DNA of 64,000 nt from Thalassobium sp. R2A62 (GTDB taxonomy: Bacteria; Pseudomonadota; Alphaproteobacteria; Rhodobacterales; Rhodobacteraceae). The position numbers were made by a program, and so were the translations under genes. Location of the stretch: positions 1,955,191 to 2,019,190 of the forward strand of contig NZ_GG697169.2 in assembly GCF_000161835.1 (NCBI RefSeq), given 5' to 3'. Shown in pieces: positions 14,826-23,373 of this stretch (position 1 is its first letter; every line of letters starts with the position of its first letter). The notes beneath the pieces are model-generated. The model saw only the letters and a program-made list of their open reading frames with translations, was not told the origin of the DNA and made no database searches.

Positions 14826-16726
14826 AAATTGACGATCTTAAGTCTGGATTTGACGCGGCCCCTCTACCCGATCCACAGGCCAAAGCCGACAATATCGCGC
14901 TCGCTCAGAAAAACTTTGCAGCTCTCCAAGCTGGGCAGTCCGAGCCGCGTCAAACCTCTCGTAAACCATTGAGAGGATTGAAAGTTATGTTTGATGCAAT
15001 GACGTCCAAAACGGGCCTAGCGATGACCACAGGTCTCGTCGCATGCGGGTTTTTGTTTATCACACCGATCGATGACGGCCTGCTGGATATGGCCGACCAA
15101 CCAGCACCGACCGCACCAGAAATCGCGCCCGTACCCCAAACAGAATTCAGCATTTCCACGGACGCGGTGATGACCGAGGAATCCGCCGCCGATCTTAGCG
15201 CGGGCGGGGTCCAAGGGATGATCGCGATGGACACCACGGCCGCCGCCCCGCAAGCGTTGTCGCGCAACGCGCAGCCCCTAGGCTCCGTTGCAGCCTCAAG
15301 CATGAGCGACCTCGCCATTGTCGCGCCGCAGCCCACGACCAAACAATATCCCAACGCAGAGCAAAACCCACTCAAGATCGCCAGTGATGAACCTGTTTCG
15401 ACCTTTTCGATCGACGTAGACGCTGCGTCCTATGCGGTGGTTCGTTCGTCCTTGTCGCGCGCGCAGTTGCCGCCATCAGGTGCCGTCCGGATCGAGGAAA
15501 TGATCAACTATTTCTCGTATGATTATCTGGCCACCGATGCGGGTGATGTACCGTTTCGCGCCACAACATCTGTGTTCGAAACCCCGTGGAACGCGGATAC
15601 CCAACTGCTTCACATCGGGATCCAAGGCACGTTGCCTGACGTTTCTGAACACCCCCCTTTGAACCTCGTATTTTTGATCGACACGTCGGGGTCCATGAAC
15701 CAACCTGACAAGCTGCCGTTATTGATCTCAGCGTTCAGATTGATGCTGTCGGAATTGCGCCCCGAGGACGAAGTTTCGATCATCACATACGCGGGGTCCG
15801 CAGGTCAGGTTTTGGCCCCTACTCCGGCCTCTGACCGCGCGACGATCCTAGCAGCATTGAACCGTCTATCGGCTGGTGGCAGCACCGCAGGCCAAGCTGG
15901 GTTGCGGCAGGCCTATGCAATCGCAGCCGCAATGTCCGAGGACGGTGAAATCGCGCGCGTGATCCTTGCGACGGATGGGGATTTTAACGTCGGCCTTAAT
16001 GACCCAGATACTCTCAAAGACTACATCACGACCCGACGCGACAGCGGGACATACCTCAGCGTTTTGGGGTTTGGCCGTGGCAATCTGAACGATGCGGTGA
16101 TGCAATCGCTTGCCCAAAACGGCAACGGGATTGCCGCCTACATCGACACATTATCCGAGGCGCAAAAGGTGCTGGTCGATCAATTGTCGGGCGCCCTGTT
16201 TCCCATCGCCAATGACGTCAAAGTGCAGGTTGAGTTCAACCCATCCCAAATCGCCAAATACCGTTTGATCGGGTATGAGACCCGCGCGCTAAACCGCGAA
16301 GATTTCAACAATGATGCGGTTGATGCTGGCGAAATTGGTGCGGGACATTCTGTCACTGCAATCTATGAGATCACGCCCGTTGGCAGTGCGGCTCAGTTGA
16401 CCGATCCTCTGCGCTATGGTGCGGCTAGCGAGACGGCAATCAGCGACGAACTTGCCTTTCTTCGCCTACGCTACAAAGAGCCCAGTTCAGATACATCCCA
16501 GCTGATAGAGACCCCGATTTCTGTGCAAGACACCCCCAGCCAAGAGGCCCAATTCGCGGCGGCTATCGCGGGGTTTGGACAGCTTTTGACAGGCGCGCAA
16601 TACCTCAATGATTGGGGTTGGGGCGACGCAATCGCATTGGCCAATAACACCCGCGGCGATGATCCCTTTGGGTATCGCGCCGAGGCCGTGCGCCTGATGC
16701 GGCTTGCCCAATCGCTTAGCCAGTAA
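14822..16726 (+). CDS. Membrane-anchored von Willebrand factor A protein (YfbK-like)
   Basis: A 634-residue protein. A soluble N-terminus of about 60 residues is followed by one hydrophobic segment (about 63-83) and a large periplasmic part. This contains the YfbK-type leader STFSIDVDAASYAVVRSSLS, a VWA domain with the complete MIDAS start FLIDTSGSM (DxSxS), and a C-terminal DUF3520-like region ending near NDWGWGDAIALANNTRG. It is translationally coupled to the ECF sigma gene. The architecture (short cytosolic tail, one helix, exported sensor-like domain) is what a transmembrane anti-sigma factor looks like, so that role is possible but unproven. Confidence 0.85.
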   Translation: MKIDDLKSGFDAAPLPDPQAKADNIALAQKNFAALQAGQSEPRQTSRKPLRGLKVMFDAMTSKTGLAMTTGLVACGFLFITPIDDGLLDMADQPAPTAPEIAPVPQTEFSISTDAVMTEESAADLSAGGVQGMIAMDTTAAAPQALSRNAQPLGSVAASSMSDLAIVAPQPTTKQYPNAEQNPLKIASDEPVSTFSIDVDAASYAVVRSSLSRAQLPPSGAVRIEEMINYFSYDYLATDAGDVPFRATTSVFETPWNADTQLLHIGIQGTLPDVSEHPPLNLVFLIDTSGSMNQPDKLPLLISAFRLMLSELRPEDEVSIITYAGSAGQVLAPTPASDRATILAALNRLSAGGSTAGQAGLRQAYAIAAAMSEDGEIARVILATDGDFNVGLNDPDTLKDYITTRRDSGTYLSVLGFGRGNLNDAVMQSLAQNGNGIAAYIDTLSEAQKVLVDQLSGALFPIANDVKVQVEFNPSQIAKYRLIGYETRALNREDFNNDAVDAGEIGAGHSVTAIYEITPVGSAAQLTDPLRYGAASETAISDELAFLRLRYKEPSSDTSQLIETPISVQDTPSQEAQFAAAIAGFGQLLTGAQYLNDWGWGDAIALANNTRGDDPFGYRAEAVRLMRLAQSLSQ

Positions 16727-16731
16727 CCACG

Positions 16732-16762
16732 AAAAAGGGCGCGGCAATCTCTTGCCACGCCC
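16732..16762 (-). terminator. Intrinsic terminator of hsp20
   Basis: Read on the minus strand, GGGCGTGGCAA pairs with TTGCCGCGCCC (one G-U pair) around a GAGA loop, followed by TTTTTC. It lies just downstream of the Hsp20 stop and between the convergent VWA and hsp20 genes. Confidence 0.8.
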
Positions 16763-16781
16763 CCTCCACACACTCGGGTGT

Positions 16782-17246
16782 TTAGTTGACAGCTTTCGGC
16801 TCAACCACATCAGTTTGCACAGGCACGCCTTTGGCGATTTCGATCTGTCGGGGTTTCAGCGCCTCGGGCACTTCACGCTCTAGATCAATGTGCAGCATTC
16901 CGTCCGTATGGGCAGCACCCGTCACGCGGACATGGTCGGCCAGATGGAAACGGCGTTCGAACGCACGGGTCGCGATGCCACGATGCAGATAGCTGCGTTC
17001 AGTTTCATCTTCTGCCTTTTTGGCTGTTACGATCAGGCCCTTGTCGCGGACCTCGACGCTTAGATCAGCGTCCGAGAAACCAGCCACAGCGATCGAGATG
17101 CGATATGCATCATCGGCGGTTTTCTCGATGTTATATGGGGGATAGCTGGTTGTGGGTTCTGTGGTCAGAACGCGGTCCATCAGATCAGCAATTTGGTCGA
17201 AACCAACAGTAGCCCGGTACAGTGGGGCGAGGTCGAAATTACGCAT
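16782..17246 (-). CDS. Hsp20 / IbpA-type small heat-shock protein
   Basis: A 154-residue alpha-crystallin-type chaperone. MRNFDLAPLYRATVGFDQIADL is the IbpA-class N-terminus (quoted here only as a landmark), with ISIAVAGFSDADLSVEVRDKG and the ERSYLHRGIA strand in the core domain. It holds unfolding proteins for refolding by DnaK/ClpB. The start at 17246 is chosen because GGAGG sits 6 bases upstream; the ATG two codons earlier touches the Shine-Dalgarno. A sigma-32-like promoter and a candidate ROSE thermometer lie upstream. Confidence 0.92.
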   Translation of the reverse strand: MRNFDLAPLYRATVGFDQIADLMDRVLTTEPTTSYPPYNIEKTADDAYRISIAVAGFSDADLSVEVRDKGLIVTAKKAEDETERSYLHRGIATRAFERRFHLADHVRVTGAAHTDGMLHIDLEREVPEALKPRQIEIAKGVPVQTDVVEPKAVN

Positions 17247-17251
17247 TGTCA

Positions 17252-17345
17252 TCCTCCATTGAGCGACAACTTAAAAGATATGCACCCCCCAAAACGGGCG
17301 GGTTGCGGTTCATGCAGCGACCCAATTTGGCGTCGCTACCAATCA
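17252..17345 (-). ncRNA. Candidate ROSE-type RNA thermometer in the hsp20 leader
   Basis: The 5' leader, about 95 bases on the minus strand, contains a stem AGCGAC/GTCGCT and, at its 3' end, the sequence TCGCTC (17266-17261) facing GGAGGA (17257-17252). UCGCU matches the ROSE signature UYGCU, with a G opposite a G of the Shine-Dalgarno. ROSE elements are known upstream of alphaproteobacterial small heat-shock genes. The fold was judged by eye. Confidence 0.5.
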
Positions 17346-17375
17346 TATATTGGAAGCATAAAAGCGGGTTTCAAG
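17346..17375 (-). promoter_or_regulatory. Sigma-32 (RpoH)-like promoter of hsp20
   Basis: On the minus strand, CTTGAA (17375-17370) is followed after 16 bases by CCAATATA (17353-17346). This fits the alphaproteobacterial RpoH pattern CTTG...CCATNT-like closely. The -35 overlaps the region just after the protease stop codon side of the gap. It supports heat induction of hsp20. Confidence 0.5.
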
Positions 17376-17379
17376 CCCC

Positions 17380-18186
17380 TTAGGGTTTGACGAACTTTGC
17401 GCCCGTGTCGCCTGACCCACCAGACAATGTCAGCCGCCGCGGGGCGGCAGTGGTCGTGATTTGATGTTCGTCCAGATGGTTTTTCAGCTCGGTCAATGGT
17501 GCGGCAAGCAGCGTGCCCAACGACACGGTTTGATCTTCGAGCTCGGCCTTGGCCGACACGACAGATACGATCCGAGCTGCGCCATCTTGAATGCTGAACA
17601 CAGGTGCGCCGCTTGAGCCGAAATCAATATCACAGGTCATCACCAGCACGCCTTCTTGCTGGCCCAACACTTCGCAGACTTCTTGCAATGCGGGGCTCTC
17701 GGCACGGTCATGGGCGTAGGATACGATCCCGATTTTGTCACCCGCACGTGGTCGGACATCTGTGCCAAACGGAGTGATACCAGTGGTGCGGATCGGGCGG
17801 TCCAATTCCAACAATGCGATATCTTGGGCGACCGCACTGGCACGCGGCACGGTCCCTGTATGCACATACCCTGGGTGCGCCACCAAACGCCGCACATTGC
17901 GGTAGGCTTCGGCACGTCCATTGCGCATACCGGCGAGAAATTCGAAACGTTCCACAGGGATGATCGTGCCATCCTCGTCGTGCACACAATGCGCCGCAGT
18001 CAGCACCAGACGTTCGGCAATCAATGCCCCGCTGCAAAACCCTTTGCCCGAAATATCGATGCGTCCGACAGCTTCCCAGCCGCGGTTGGCGTCTGCAGTT
18101 TCCAGTTGCAGCAACGCGGCATCATCCGCCTTCGCGGTCATGCCGATACATACTGCGACCAATGCTGAAAGAACTGTTCTGATCAT
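17380..18186 (-). CDS. Secreted trypsin-like serine protease
   Basis: A 268-residue S1-family protease from the MIRTVLSALV start, which gives a clean signal peptide (MIRTVLSALVAVCIGMTAKA, cleavage near residue 20). AGGG lies upstream. The catalytic triad is visible: His in LTAAHCVHDED, Asp in AQDIALLELDRPI and Ser in DIDFGSSGAPVFS. The last motif departs from the usual GDSGGP (GSSGAP), as in V8/glutamyl-endopeptidase-like relatives. It should act in the periplasm or outside the cell. Its position beside hsp20 might suggest envelope protein quality control, but no PDZ domain is present. Confidence 0.85.
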   Translation of the reverse strand: MIRTVLSALVAVCIGMTAKADDAALLQLETADANRGWEAVGRIDISGKGFCSGALIAERLVLTAAHCVHDEDGTIIPVERFEFLAGMRNGRAEAYRNVRRLVAHPGYVHTGTVPRASAVAQDIALLELDRPIRTTGITPFGTDVRPRAGDKIGIVSYAHDRAESPALQEVCEVLGQQEGVLVMTCDIDFGSSGAPVFSIQDGAARIVSVVSAKAELEDQTVSLGTLLAAPLTELKNHLDEHQITTTAAPRRLTLSGGSGDTGAKFVKP

Positions 18187-18243
18187 TGCTACCCTGCCCG
18201 TTTCGGGCATTCTACTCAGCACATGAGGCAGAATTAGGGCAAC

Positions 18244-19566
18244 TTACCGCAACATCGGAACTGCAGGCACATCACGCTTGCCGCCAGTCTCGAATGCAGG
18301 GGGTTTCGGCCCACCGGTTGCCCAGTCCAACAGCTCGACCGTATGAACAATCGGGACCGAGGCCGCACTTCCGATCTGCATCATACAGCCGATGTTGCCT
18401 GCCGCGATAACGTCAGGGTTCTTAGCTTCAAGCGTTTGAACCTTGCGCGTCTTGAGCTGACTAGAAATCTCTGGCTGCATCAGGTTATACGTGCCCGCCG
18501 ACCCGCAACACAGATGACTGTCTGCAGGTTCGACCACGGTGAACCCCGCGCGCTTGAGCAGGTCCTTGGGATAGGTTTTGATCTGTTGGCCATGCTGCAA
18601 CGAGCAGGCAGCGTGATAGGCAACGACCAGTTCTTTGTCTGCGCCCGCATCAATGTCGAGCTTCATCAGCACCTCAGATATATCCATCGCAAGCCCTGCC
18701 ACCCGCGCGGCATCACCCGCCAATGAATCGCCCTCAAACATGTGACCGTAGTCTTTGATCGTCGTGCCACAGCCGCTGGTATTGATGACAATGGCATCTA
18801 GGCCCTTGCCGTCAATCTCGCGCGTCCAAGCTTGAATATTGGCAACCGCGGCGCGGTGGCTTTCGCTGGTCTTGCCCATGTGATGGGTCAGCGCACCACA
18901 ACAGCCCGCCCCCCCGGCAACGACCACCTCGACACCTAACCGTGTGAGCAATCGGATCGTCGCATCATTGATGTCCGTGTTCAGCGCCTTTTGCGCACAA
19001 CCCGTCATCAACGCGACCCGCATGCGCGGCGCCTCAACTGCAAAGGTTTGCGGGTCATCATTACGGCTGACAGGCGGGATATGTTTGGGTGCCATCTCAA
19101 GCATCGCACGAAGCCGTGCATCGGGCATCAACCGCGCAAAGGGACGACCAATTTTGGCGCCGAGCAACGCCAGTCGGAACCGCGTCGGATATGGCAGGAT
19201 CTTTGACAACACCCAGCGCAGCGCACAGTCGCTTAGGGGTCTTTTATAGTTTTGCTCGATATACTCGCGGGCATGATCGACCAGATGCATATAGTGCACA
19301 CCGCTGGGACAAGTCGTCATACAAGCCAAGCATGACAGACACCGATCAATATGCTTGACCGTCTTCTCATCCGGCACACGTTCGTTTTCCAGCATGTCCT
19401 TGATCAGGTAGATACGGCCACGCGGACTATCTAACTCATCGCCTAGAACTTGGTACGTTGGACAGGTCGCTGTGCAAAATCCGCAGTGCACACAGGTCCG
19501 CAAAATTTCGTTGGATCGGGCCGTTGACGGATCGGCGAGCTGCTCTGGGGTAAAGGTTGTTTGCAT
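18244..19566 (-). CDS. glcF: Glycolate oxidase iron-sulfur subunit
   Basis: A 440-residue protein with two [4Fe-4S] ferredoxin motifs near the N-terminus (CVHCGFCTATCPTYQ and CLSCLACMTTCPSGV) and two CCG domains (GCCGALTHHMG and LCCGSAGTYNL). This is the electron-transfer subunit of the GlcDEF glycolate dehydrogenase, passing electrons from the FAD subunits to the quinone pool at the inner membrane. It is the last gene of glcD-glcE-glcF, four bases after glcE. Confidence 0.95.
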   Translation of the reverse strand: MQTTFTPEQLADPSTARSNEILRTCVHCGFCTATCPTYQVLGDELDSPRGRIYLIKDMLENERVPDEKTVKHIDRCLSCLACMTTCPSGVHYMHLVDHAREYIEQNYKRPLSDCALRWVLSKILPYPTRFRLALLGAKIGRPFARLMPDARLRAMLEMAPKHIPPVSRNDDPQTFAVEAPRMRVALMTGCAQKALNTDINDATIRLLTRLGVEVVVAGGAGCCGALTHHMGKTSESHRAAVANIQAWTREIDGKGLDAIVINTSGCGTTIKDYGHMFEGDSLAGDAARVAGLAMDISEVLMKLDIDAGADKELVVAYHAACSLQHGQQIKTYPKDLLKRAGFTVVEPADSHLCCGSAGTYNLMQPEISSQLKTRKVQTLEAKNPDVIAAGNIGCMMQIGSAASVPIVHTVELLDWATGGPKPPAFETGGKRDVPAVPMLR

Positions 19567-19570
19567 CGTT

Positions 19571-20722
19571 TTATCCCATCAATCCGGCGTTCAGAATACC
19601 GCGCGGATCAAACCGCTTTCGCAACCCAGCGCTTAGGTTGGCCACAACATTATTCTCGGGTTGAAACCGTGGGACACTCAGCGGCATAGGCGCTGTCATC
19701 AGGGTCGCATGACCTTTGTACTGGGCCGCCATTTCCTGCAGAACACTGTGAAATCCCTCGAACCCAGACTTATCATTTAGCGGGCTGTCTTGAGCTTCGG
19801 CGCGCATAACATCTGCCTCGTCTGCGCCGATCCAAACGCGCCCACCAGCCCAGTCATATGCATGGCTATGGGGCAGCGTTTGCGCCAGCTCTGACGTGAA
19901 TTGTGCGGCCTCGCTTGGCTTGACCGCGACGCGCCACAGGGCGTCCGTCGTGTCACTAAACATCGCCCCACCGCGCAAATCATCCCACGGTCCGGTCTCG
20001 GAAATTGAGCATTCGCCAAACGCAGAAAGCGTGTTTTGCAACGCAGTGCTGCGGTGTGCTACGGACCCAGAGAAGCCTTCAACACGGATCGACATGCGCC
20101 CCGTTGGCGTGCCTTTATCCACCAAGAACACCGCCCCGCTCACATCATAAGGGGTGCCCATCGCGACGCTCATTGCTTGGGTCGCTTGGGCGTCTGTTAA
20201 CCCTTTCACCTCGATCGTGGCCTGCGCTTCGGGCTTGGGCAGAACCTTGAAACTTACCTCGGTCAAAACGCCCAACGTGCCATGGGCACCAGACATCAGT
20301 TTGACCAAATCATAGCCAGTCACGTTCTTCATGACGCGGCCCCCGTTCTTGATGATTTCGCCAGCCCCATCAACGAACCGAACGCCCAACAAAAAGTCGC
20401 GCGCGGCGCCAACTTGTACCCTACGTGCGCCGCTGGCGTTTGTAGCAAAGGCACCGCCAATGGTCGCGCCTTTGGTACGCGGCGGCTCAAACGCAAGCAT
20501 CTGGCCCTCTGCGTCTAGTGCGGCCTCAATCTCGCTCAGAGGTGTGCCAGCTTGGGCCACCATCGTCAGCGCACCGGGTTCATAGAGCGTGATGCCCGAC
20601 AACCCCGAGACATCCAAAACGTCGCCCTGGCCTGTGAGCGTGGTGCCTCCGCCCTTGATCCACAGCGGCGCCTTAGCGGCGGCTACGTGTTGAGCCAACT
20701 CATTTTCTGTCTTGGGCGTCAT
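19571..20722 (-). CDS. glcE: Glycolate oxidase FAD-binding subunit
   Basis: A 383-residue FAD-binding protein of the PCMH type: the dinucleotide loop is PLWIKGGGTTLTGQGDVLDV and VTGYDLVKLMSGAHGTLGVL is the second FAD contact. It is shorter than GlcD, as usual for GlcE, and lies between glcD and glcF. With GlcD and GlcF it oxidises glycolate to glyoxylate, useful for marine bacteria living on phytoplankton exudate. Confidence 0.94.
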   Translation of the reverse strand: MTPKTENELAQHVAAAKAPLWIKGGGTTLTGQGDVLDVSGLSGITLYEPGALTMVAQAGTPLSEIEAALDAEGQMLAFEPPRTKGATIGGAFATNASGARRVQVGAARDFLLGVRFVDGAGEIIKNGGRVMKNVTGYDLVKLMSGAHGTLGVLTEVSFKVLPKPEAQATIEVKGLTDAQATQAMSVAMGTPYDVSGAVFLVDKGTPTGRMSIRVEGFSGSVAHRSTALQNTLSAFGECSISETGPWDDLRGGAMFSDTTDALWRVAVKPSEAAQFTSELAQTLPHSHAYDWAGGRVWIGADEADVMRAEAQDSPLNDKSGFEGFHSVLQEMAAQYKGHATLMTAPMPLSVPRFQPENNVVANLSAGLRKRFDPRGILNAGLMG

Positions 20723-20765
20723 ATGTCGTTGCTTTCAATTCTAGAAAAGTCTCGGGCCATCGGTC

Positions 20766-22214
20766 CTATTCCGCGGCAACCGCAGGCGCGCGGCGCGCTT
20801 CTGAAACGGCCAGTGGGAACACCTTGGCGGGGTTCAGCAACCATGCAGGATCAAAGACATCCTTGACCGCCATTTGCGCCTCTAGGTCTGCGGCGGTGTA
20901 TTGATCCGTCATCAGATCGCGCTTTTCGATGCCAACACCGTGCTCGCCCGTTAGGCAGCCACCAACCTCGACACAGAGGCGCAAGATATCAGCACCCATC
21001 GCCTCGCAGATTTCCAGATCTCCCTCTTTGTTGGCATCAAACAGGATCAGCGGGTGCATGTTGCCATCGCCTGCGTGAAACACATTTCCGACACGCAAAC
21101 CGTATTGATCCGACAGCTCACCAATCCGGCGCAACACCAACGGAAGCTCGGACACTGGGATGGTTCCATCCAAACACATGTAGTCAGAAATCTGACCAAT
21201 CGCACCAAAGGCAGATTTGCGCCCAAGCCAGATCGCGGCGCTTTCCTCTGGCGATTTACTCTCACGAATTTCAACGGGGTCATGGGTCTCCGCGATTGCC
21301 ACGATCTTGGACAATTGCTCTTGGATTTCACCGTCAGATCCTTCGACCTCGACAATCAACAGAGCGTTGCAGTCAGGATAGCCTGCCTTGGCAAAATTCT
21401 CGGTTGTCTCGATGCACAACCGATCCATGAACTCGATCGCGACGGGCAGAACACCCGCCTTGATGATATCCGCGACGCACGCGCCTGCGACCTCATTATC
21501 GTCAAAGGCAATCAGCACAGGGCGGGCGCCCTCAGGTTTGGGCAGGATGCGCAGTGTGGCCTCGGTCACAACACCAAGCTGCCCCTCAGAGCCGCAAACA
21601 ACCCCCAACAAATCCAAACCACCCGCATCCATATGCGCGCCCCCGATTTCAGTGATGGTGCCGTCCATCATCACCATGGTGACACCCATCAGATTGTTGG
21701 TTGTTACCCCGTATTTGAGGCAATGCGCCCCACCAGAGTTCATCGCGATATTCCCCGCGATTGCACAGGCAAGCTGGCTAGACGGATCGGGTGCATAAAA
21801 GAAATCGTTTTCCTCAACAGCACCCGTAACGCTCAGGTTCGTGCGGCCCGTTTGAACCCGCACGTAGCGGTCCGGATAATTCGTCTCAAGCACATCATTC
21901 ATTCGCGCCACGCCTAAGATCACACAGTCGGCAGTCGGCAGCGCCCCACCTGCCAGCGATGTTCCTGACCCGCGCGGCACCACAGGCACATCCATCTGAT
22001 GGCATATGCGCAGGACGTCGGATACCTCTTGGGTCGTGGCAGGCAGCACAGCGCACAGTGGCGGGCAACGATAGGCCGTAAGGGCATCGCATTCATAGGC
22101 ACGCGTCTCGGCCAAATCGGAAATGACAGCCCCCTGAGGCAAAACCTCTTGCAAGCGCTCGACCAAATCAGCCTTGCGCGACAGAACCGTTGGGTTGGGG
22201 TTAGGCATTTCCAT
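20766..22214 (-). CDS. glcD: Glycolate oxidase FAD-linked subunit
   Basis: A 482-residue catalytic flavoprotein with VPVVPRGSGTSLAGGALPT (PCMH FAD loop), NIAMNSGGAHCLKYGVTTNN, and the C-terminal GEHGVGIEKRDLM that marks the FAD-linked oxidase family (GlcD, D-lactate dehydrogenase). AAAGGGA precedes the 22214 start by six bases. It is the first gene of glcDEF. A perfect dyad at 22234-22256 sits between it and the divergent DUF599 gene. Confidence 0.95.
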   Translation of the reverse strand: MEMPNPNPTVLSRKADLVERLQEVLPQGAVISDLAETRAYECDALTAYRCPPLCAVLPATTQEVSDVLRICHQMDVPVVPRGSGTSLAGGALPTADCVILGVARMNDVLETNYPDRYVRVQTGRTNLSVTGAVEENDFFYAPDPSSQLACAIAGNIAMNSGGAHCLKYGVTTNNLMGVTMVMMDGTITEIGGAHMDAGGLDLLGVVCGSEGQLGVVTEATLRILPKPEGARPVLIAFDDNEVAGACVADIIKAGVLPVAIEFMDRLCIETTENFAKAGYPDCNALLIVEVEGSDGEIQEQLSKIVAIAETHDPVEIRESKSPEESAAIWLGRKSAFGAIGQISDYMCLDGTIPVSELPLVLRRIGELSDQYGLRVGNVFHAGDGNMHPLILFDANKEGDLEICEAMGADILRLCVEVGGCLTGEHGVGIEKRDLMTDQYTAADLEAQMAVKDVFDPAWLLNPAKVFPLAVSEARRAPAVAAE

Positions 22215-22233
22215 GAAAATCCCTTTCGATTAT

Positions 22234-22256
22234 ATTGGTAAATTAATATTACCAAT
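22234..22256. promoter_or_regulatory. Dyad upstream of glcDEF, candidate GntR/FadR-family operator
   Basis: ATTGGTAA (22234-22241) and TTACCAAT (22249-22256) form a perfect inverted repeat with a 7-base spacer, 20 bases upstream of the glcD start. The half-site ATTGGT/ACCAAT resembles PdhR/LldR-class GntR sites, although the spacing is longer than theirs. Confidence 0.5.
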
Positions 22257-22300
22257 TTATCCGACTGGCAAGCCCCTGCCTGCAGGACTAAGATAGCGCC

Positions 22301-23002
22301 ATGACAATGATCGAACGCCTATCTCTCTTTACGACCCTCGATGGTATCGCCGCTGGGTTTCTGTTTCTCACATGGTTTGCCATTGGATGGCGGATCGAGC
22401 ACCCCTCGTCCAAGCACCCATCGGTCACGATCCTGATGTCGAACTACCGGCACGTCTGGATGCGAGAGTTCGTAACCCGTGAGCCACGTATTTTTGACAG
22501 TCAGATCCTCGCCAGCCTTCGCCAAGGCACATCGTTCTTTGCCTCGACGTCGCTGCTTGCGATTGGTGGTTTGCTGGCATTGTTGGGCAATCCCGAACCA
22601 CTAGAAACAGCAGCCCAAGATTTCACCCAGCGCCAGTTGCCTGTGTTCGTCTTGCAGATGAAGCTGTTGGCTCCGGCTGTGCTTGTCGGCAATGCGTTTT
22701 TGAAATTCGTCTGGGCCAACCGCATTTTCGGCTATTGCGCTGTGATGATGGCGGCCGTGCCCAATGACATCGACGACCCCCAAGCGTTCCCCCGCGCCGA
22801 CCAAGCAGCCGCACTGAATGTGCGGGCGGCGATCAACTTTAACCGTGGTTTGCGGTCGCTCTACTTTGCGCTGTGTGCGCTGACGTGGCTGATGGGCCCG
22901 ATCATGTTGATCCTCGGCGTGGCGATCACGACCTATGTTCTGTGGTCACGCGAATTCATGTCCGTTCCACGCGAGATCATTCTGCGCGAAACGAAAATAT
23001 GA
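22301..23002 (+). CDS. DUF599 integral membrane protein
   Basis: A 233-residue polytopic membrane protein with hydrophobic spans near residues 15-30, 82-97, 125-145 and 190-215. MSNYRHVWMREFVTREPRIFD and GTSFFASTSLLAIGGLLALL are typical of DUF599, a family found across alphaproteobacteria with no known function. It is divergent from glcD and sits directly before the small exported protein, with stop and possible start overlapping (ATGA, 22999-23002). Confidence 0.85.
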   Translation: MTMIERLSLFTTLDGIAAGFLFLTWFAIGWRIEHPSSKHPSVTILMSNYRHVWMREFVTREPRIFDSQILASLRQGTSFFASTSLLAIGGLLALLGNPEPLETAAQDFTQRQLPVFVLQMKLLAPAVLVGNAFLKFVWANRIFGYCAVMMAAVPNDIDDPQAFPRADQAAALNVRAAINFNRGLRSLYFALCALTWLMGPIMLILGVAITTYVLWSREFMSVPREIILRETKI

Positions 23003-23037
23003 CCACACGACCGTGGTTGTCGGCGTATAGTGCATCC

Positions 23038-23373
23038 ATGAGATATTTGTTTTTGATCCTCGTCGCTGGCCCTGCTTGGGCGCATCCTCCAACGGTTGAA
23101 GCCGTCAACGTAACAGGCGATCCAGCCCGCTTTGACGTGACGCTTTTGCATGATGATACAGGATGGGGTCACTATGCCGATGGTTGGGAAATTCTGGATG
23201 CCGACGGCAACAGCAGCGGGTTTCGCAAACTGCACCACCCACATGTCAACGAACAGCAGTTTACGCGATCACTGTCTGGCGTCGATCTGCCTGAGGGGCC
23301 GCTATTTGCGCGCGCGCATTGCAGCGTTGATGGATGGTCCAAGCCCGTTCCGCTGAGTTCGTTTTCGAACTAG
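23038..23373 (+). CDS. Small exported protein of unknown function
   Basis: A 111-residue protein with a signal peptide (MRYLFLILVAGPAWA, cut before HPP). The mature part, including DTGWGHYADGWEILDADGNS, looks like a small beta-rich domain seen in many Roseobacter genomes next to DUF599, but I do not know a function. An in-frame ATG at 22999 overlaps the DUF599 stop and would lengthen the n-region by 13 residues. The stop shares CTAG with the convergent VWA/GATase gene. Confidence 0.75.
   Translation: MRYLFLILVAGPAWAHPPTVEAVNVTGDPARFDVTLLHDDTGWGHYADGWEILDADGNSSGFRKLHHPHVNEQQFTRSLSGVDLPEGPLFARAHCSVDGWSKPVPLSSFSN

Noticed and set aside
21054..21917. A 287-codon plus-strand frame inside glcD
   Set aside because: It is antisense to the FAD-linked oxidase and shows no recognisable motifs.
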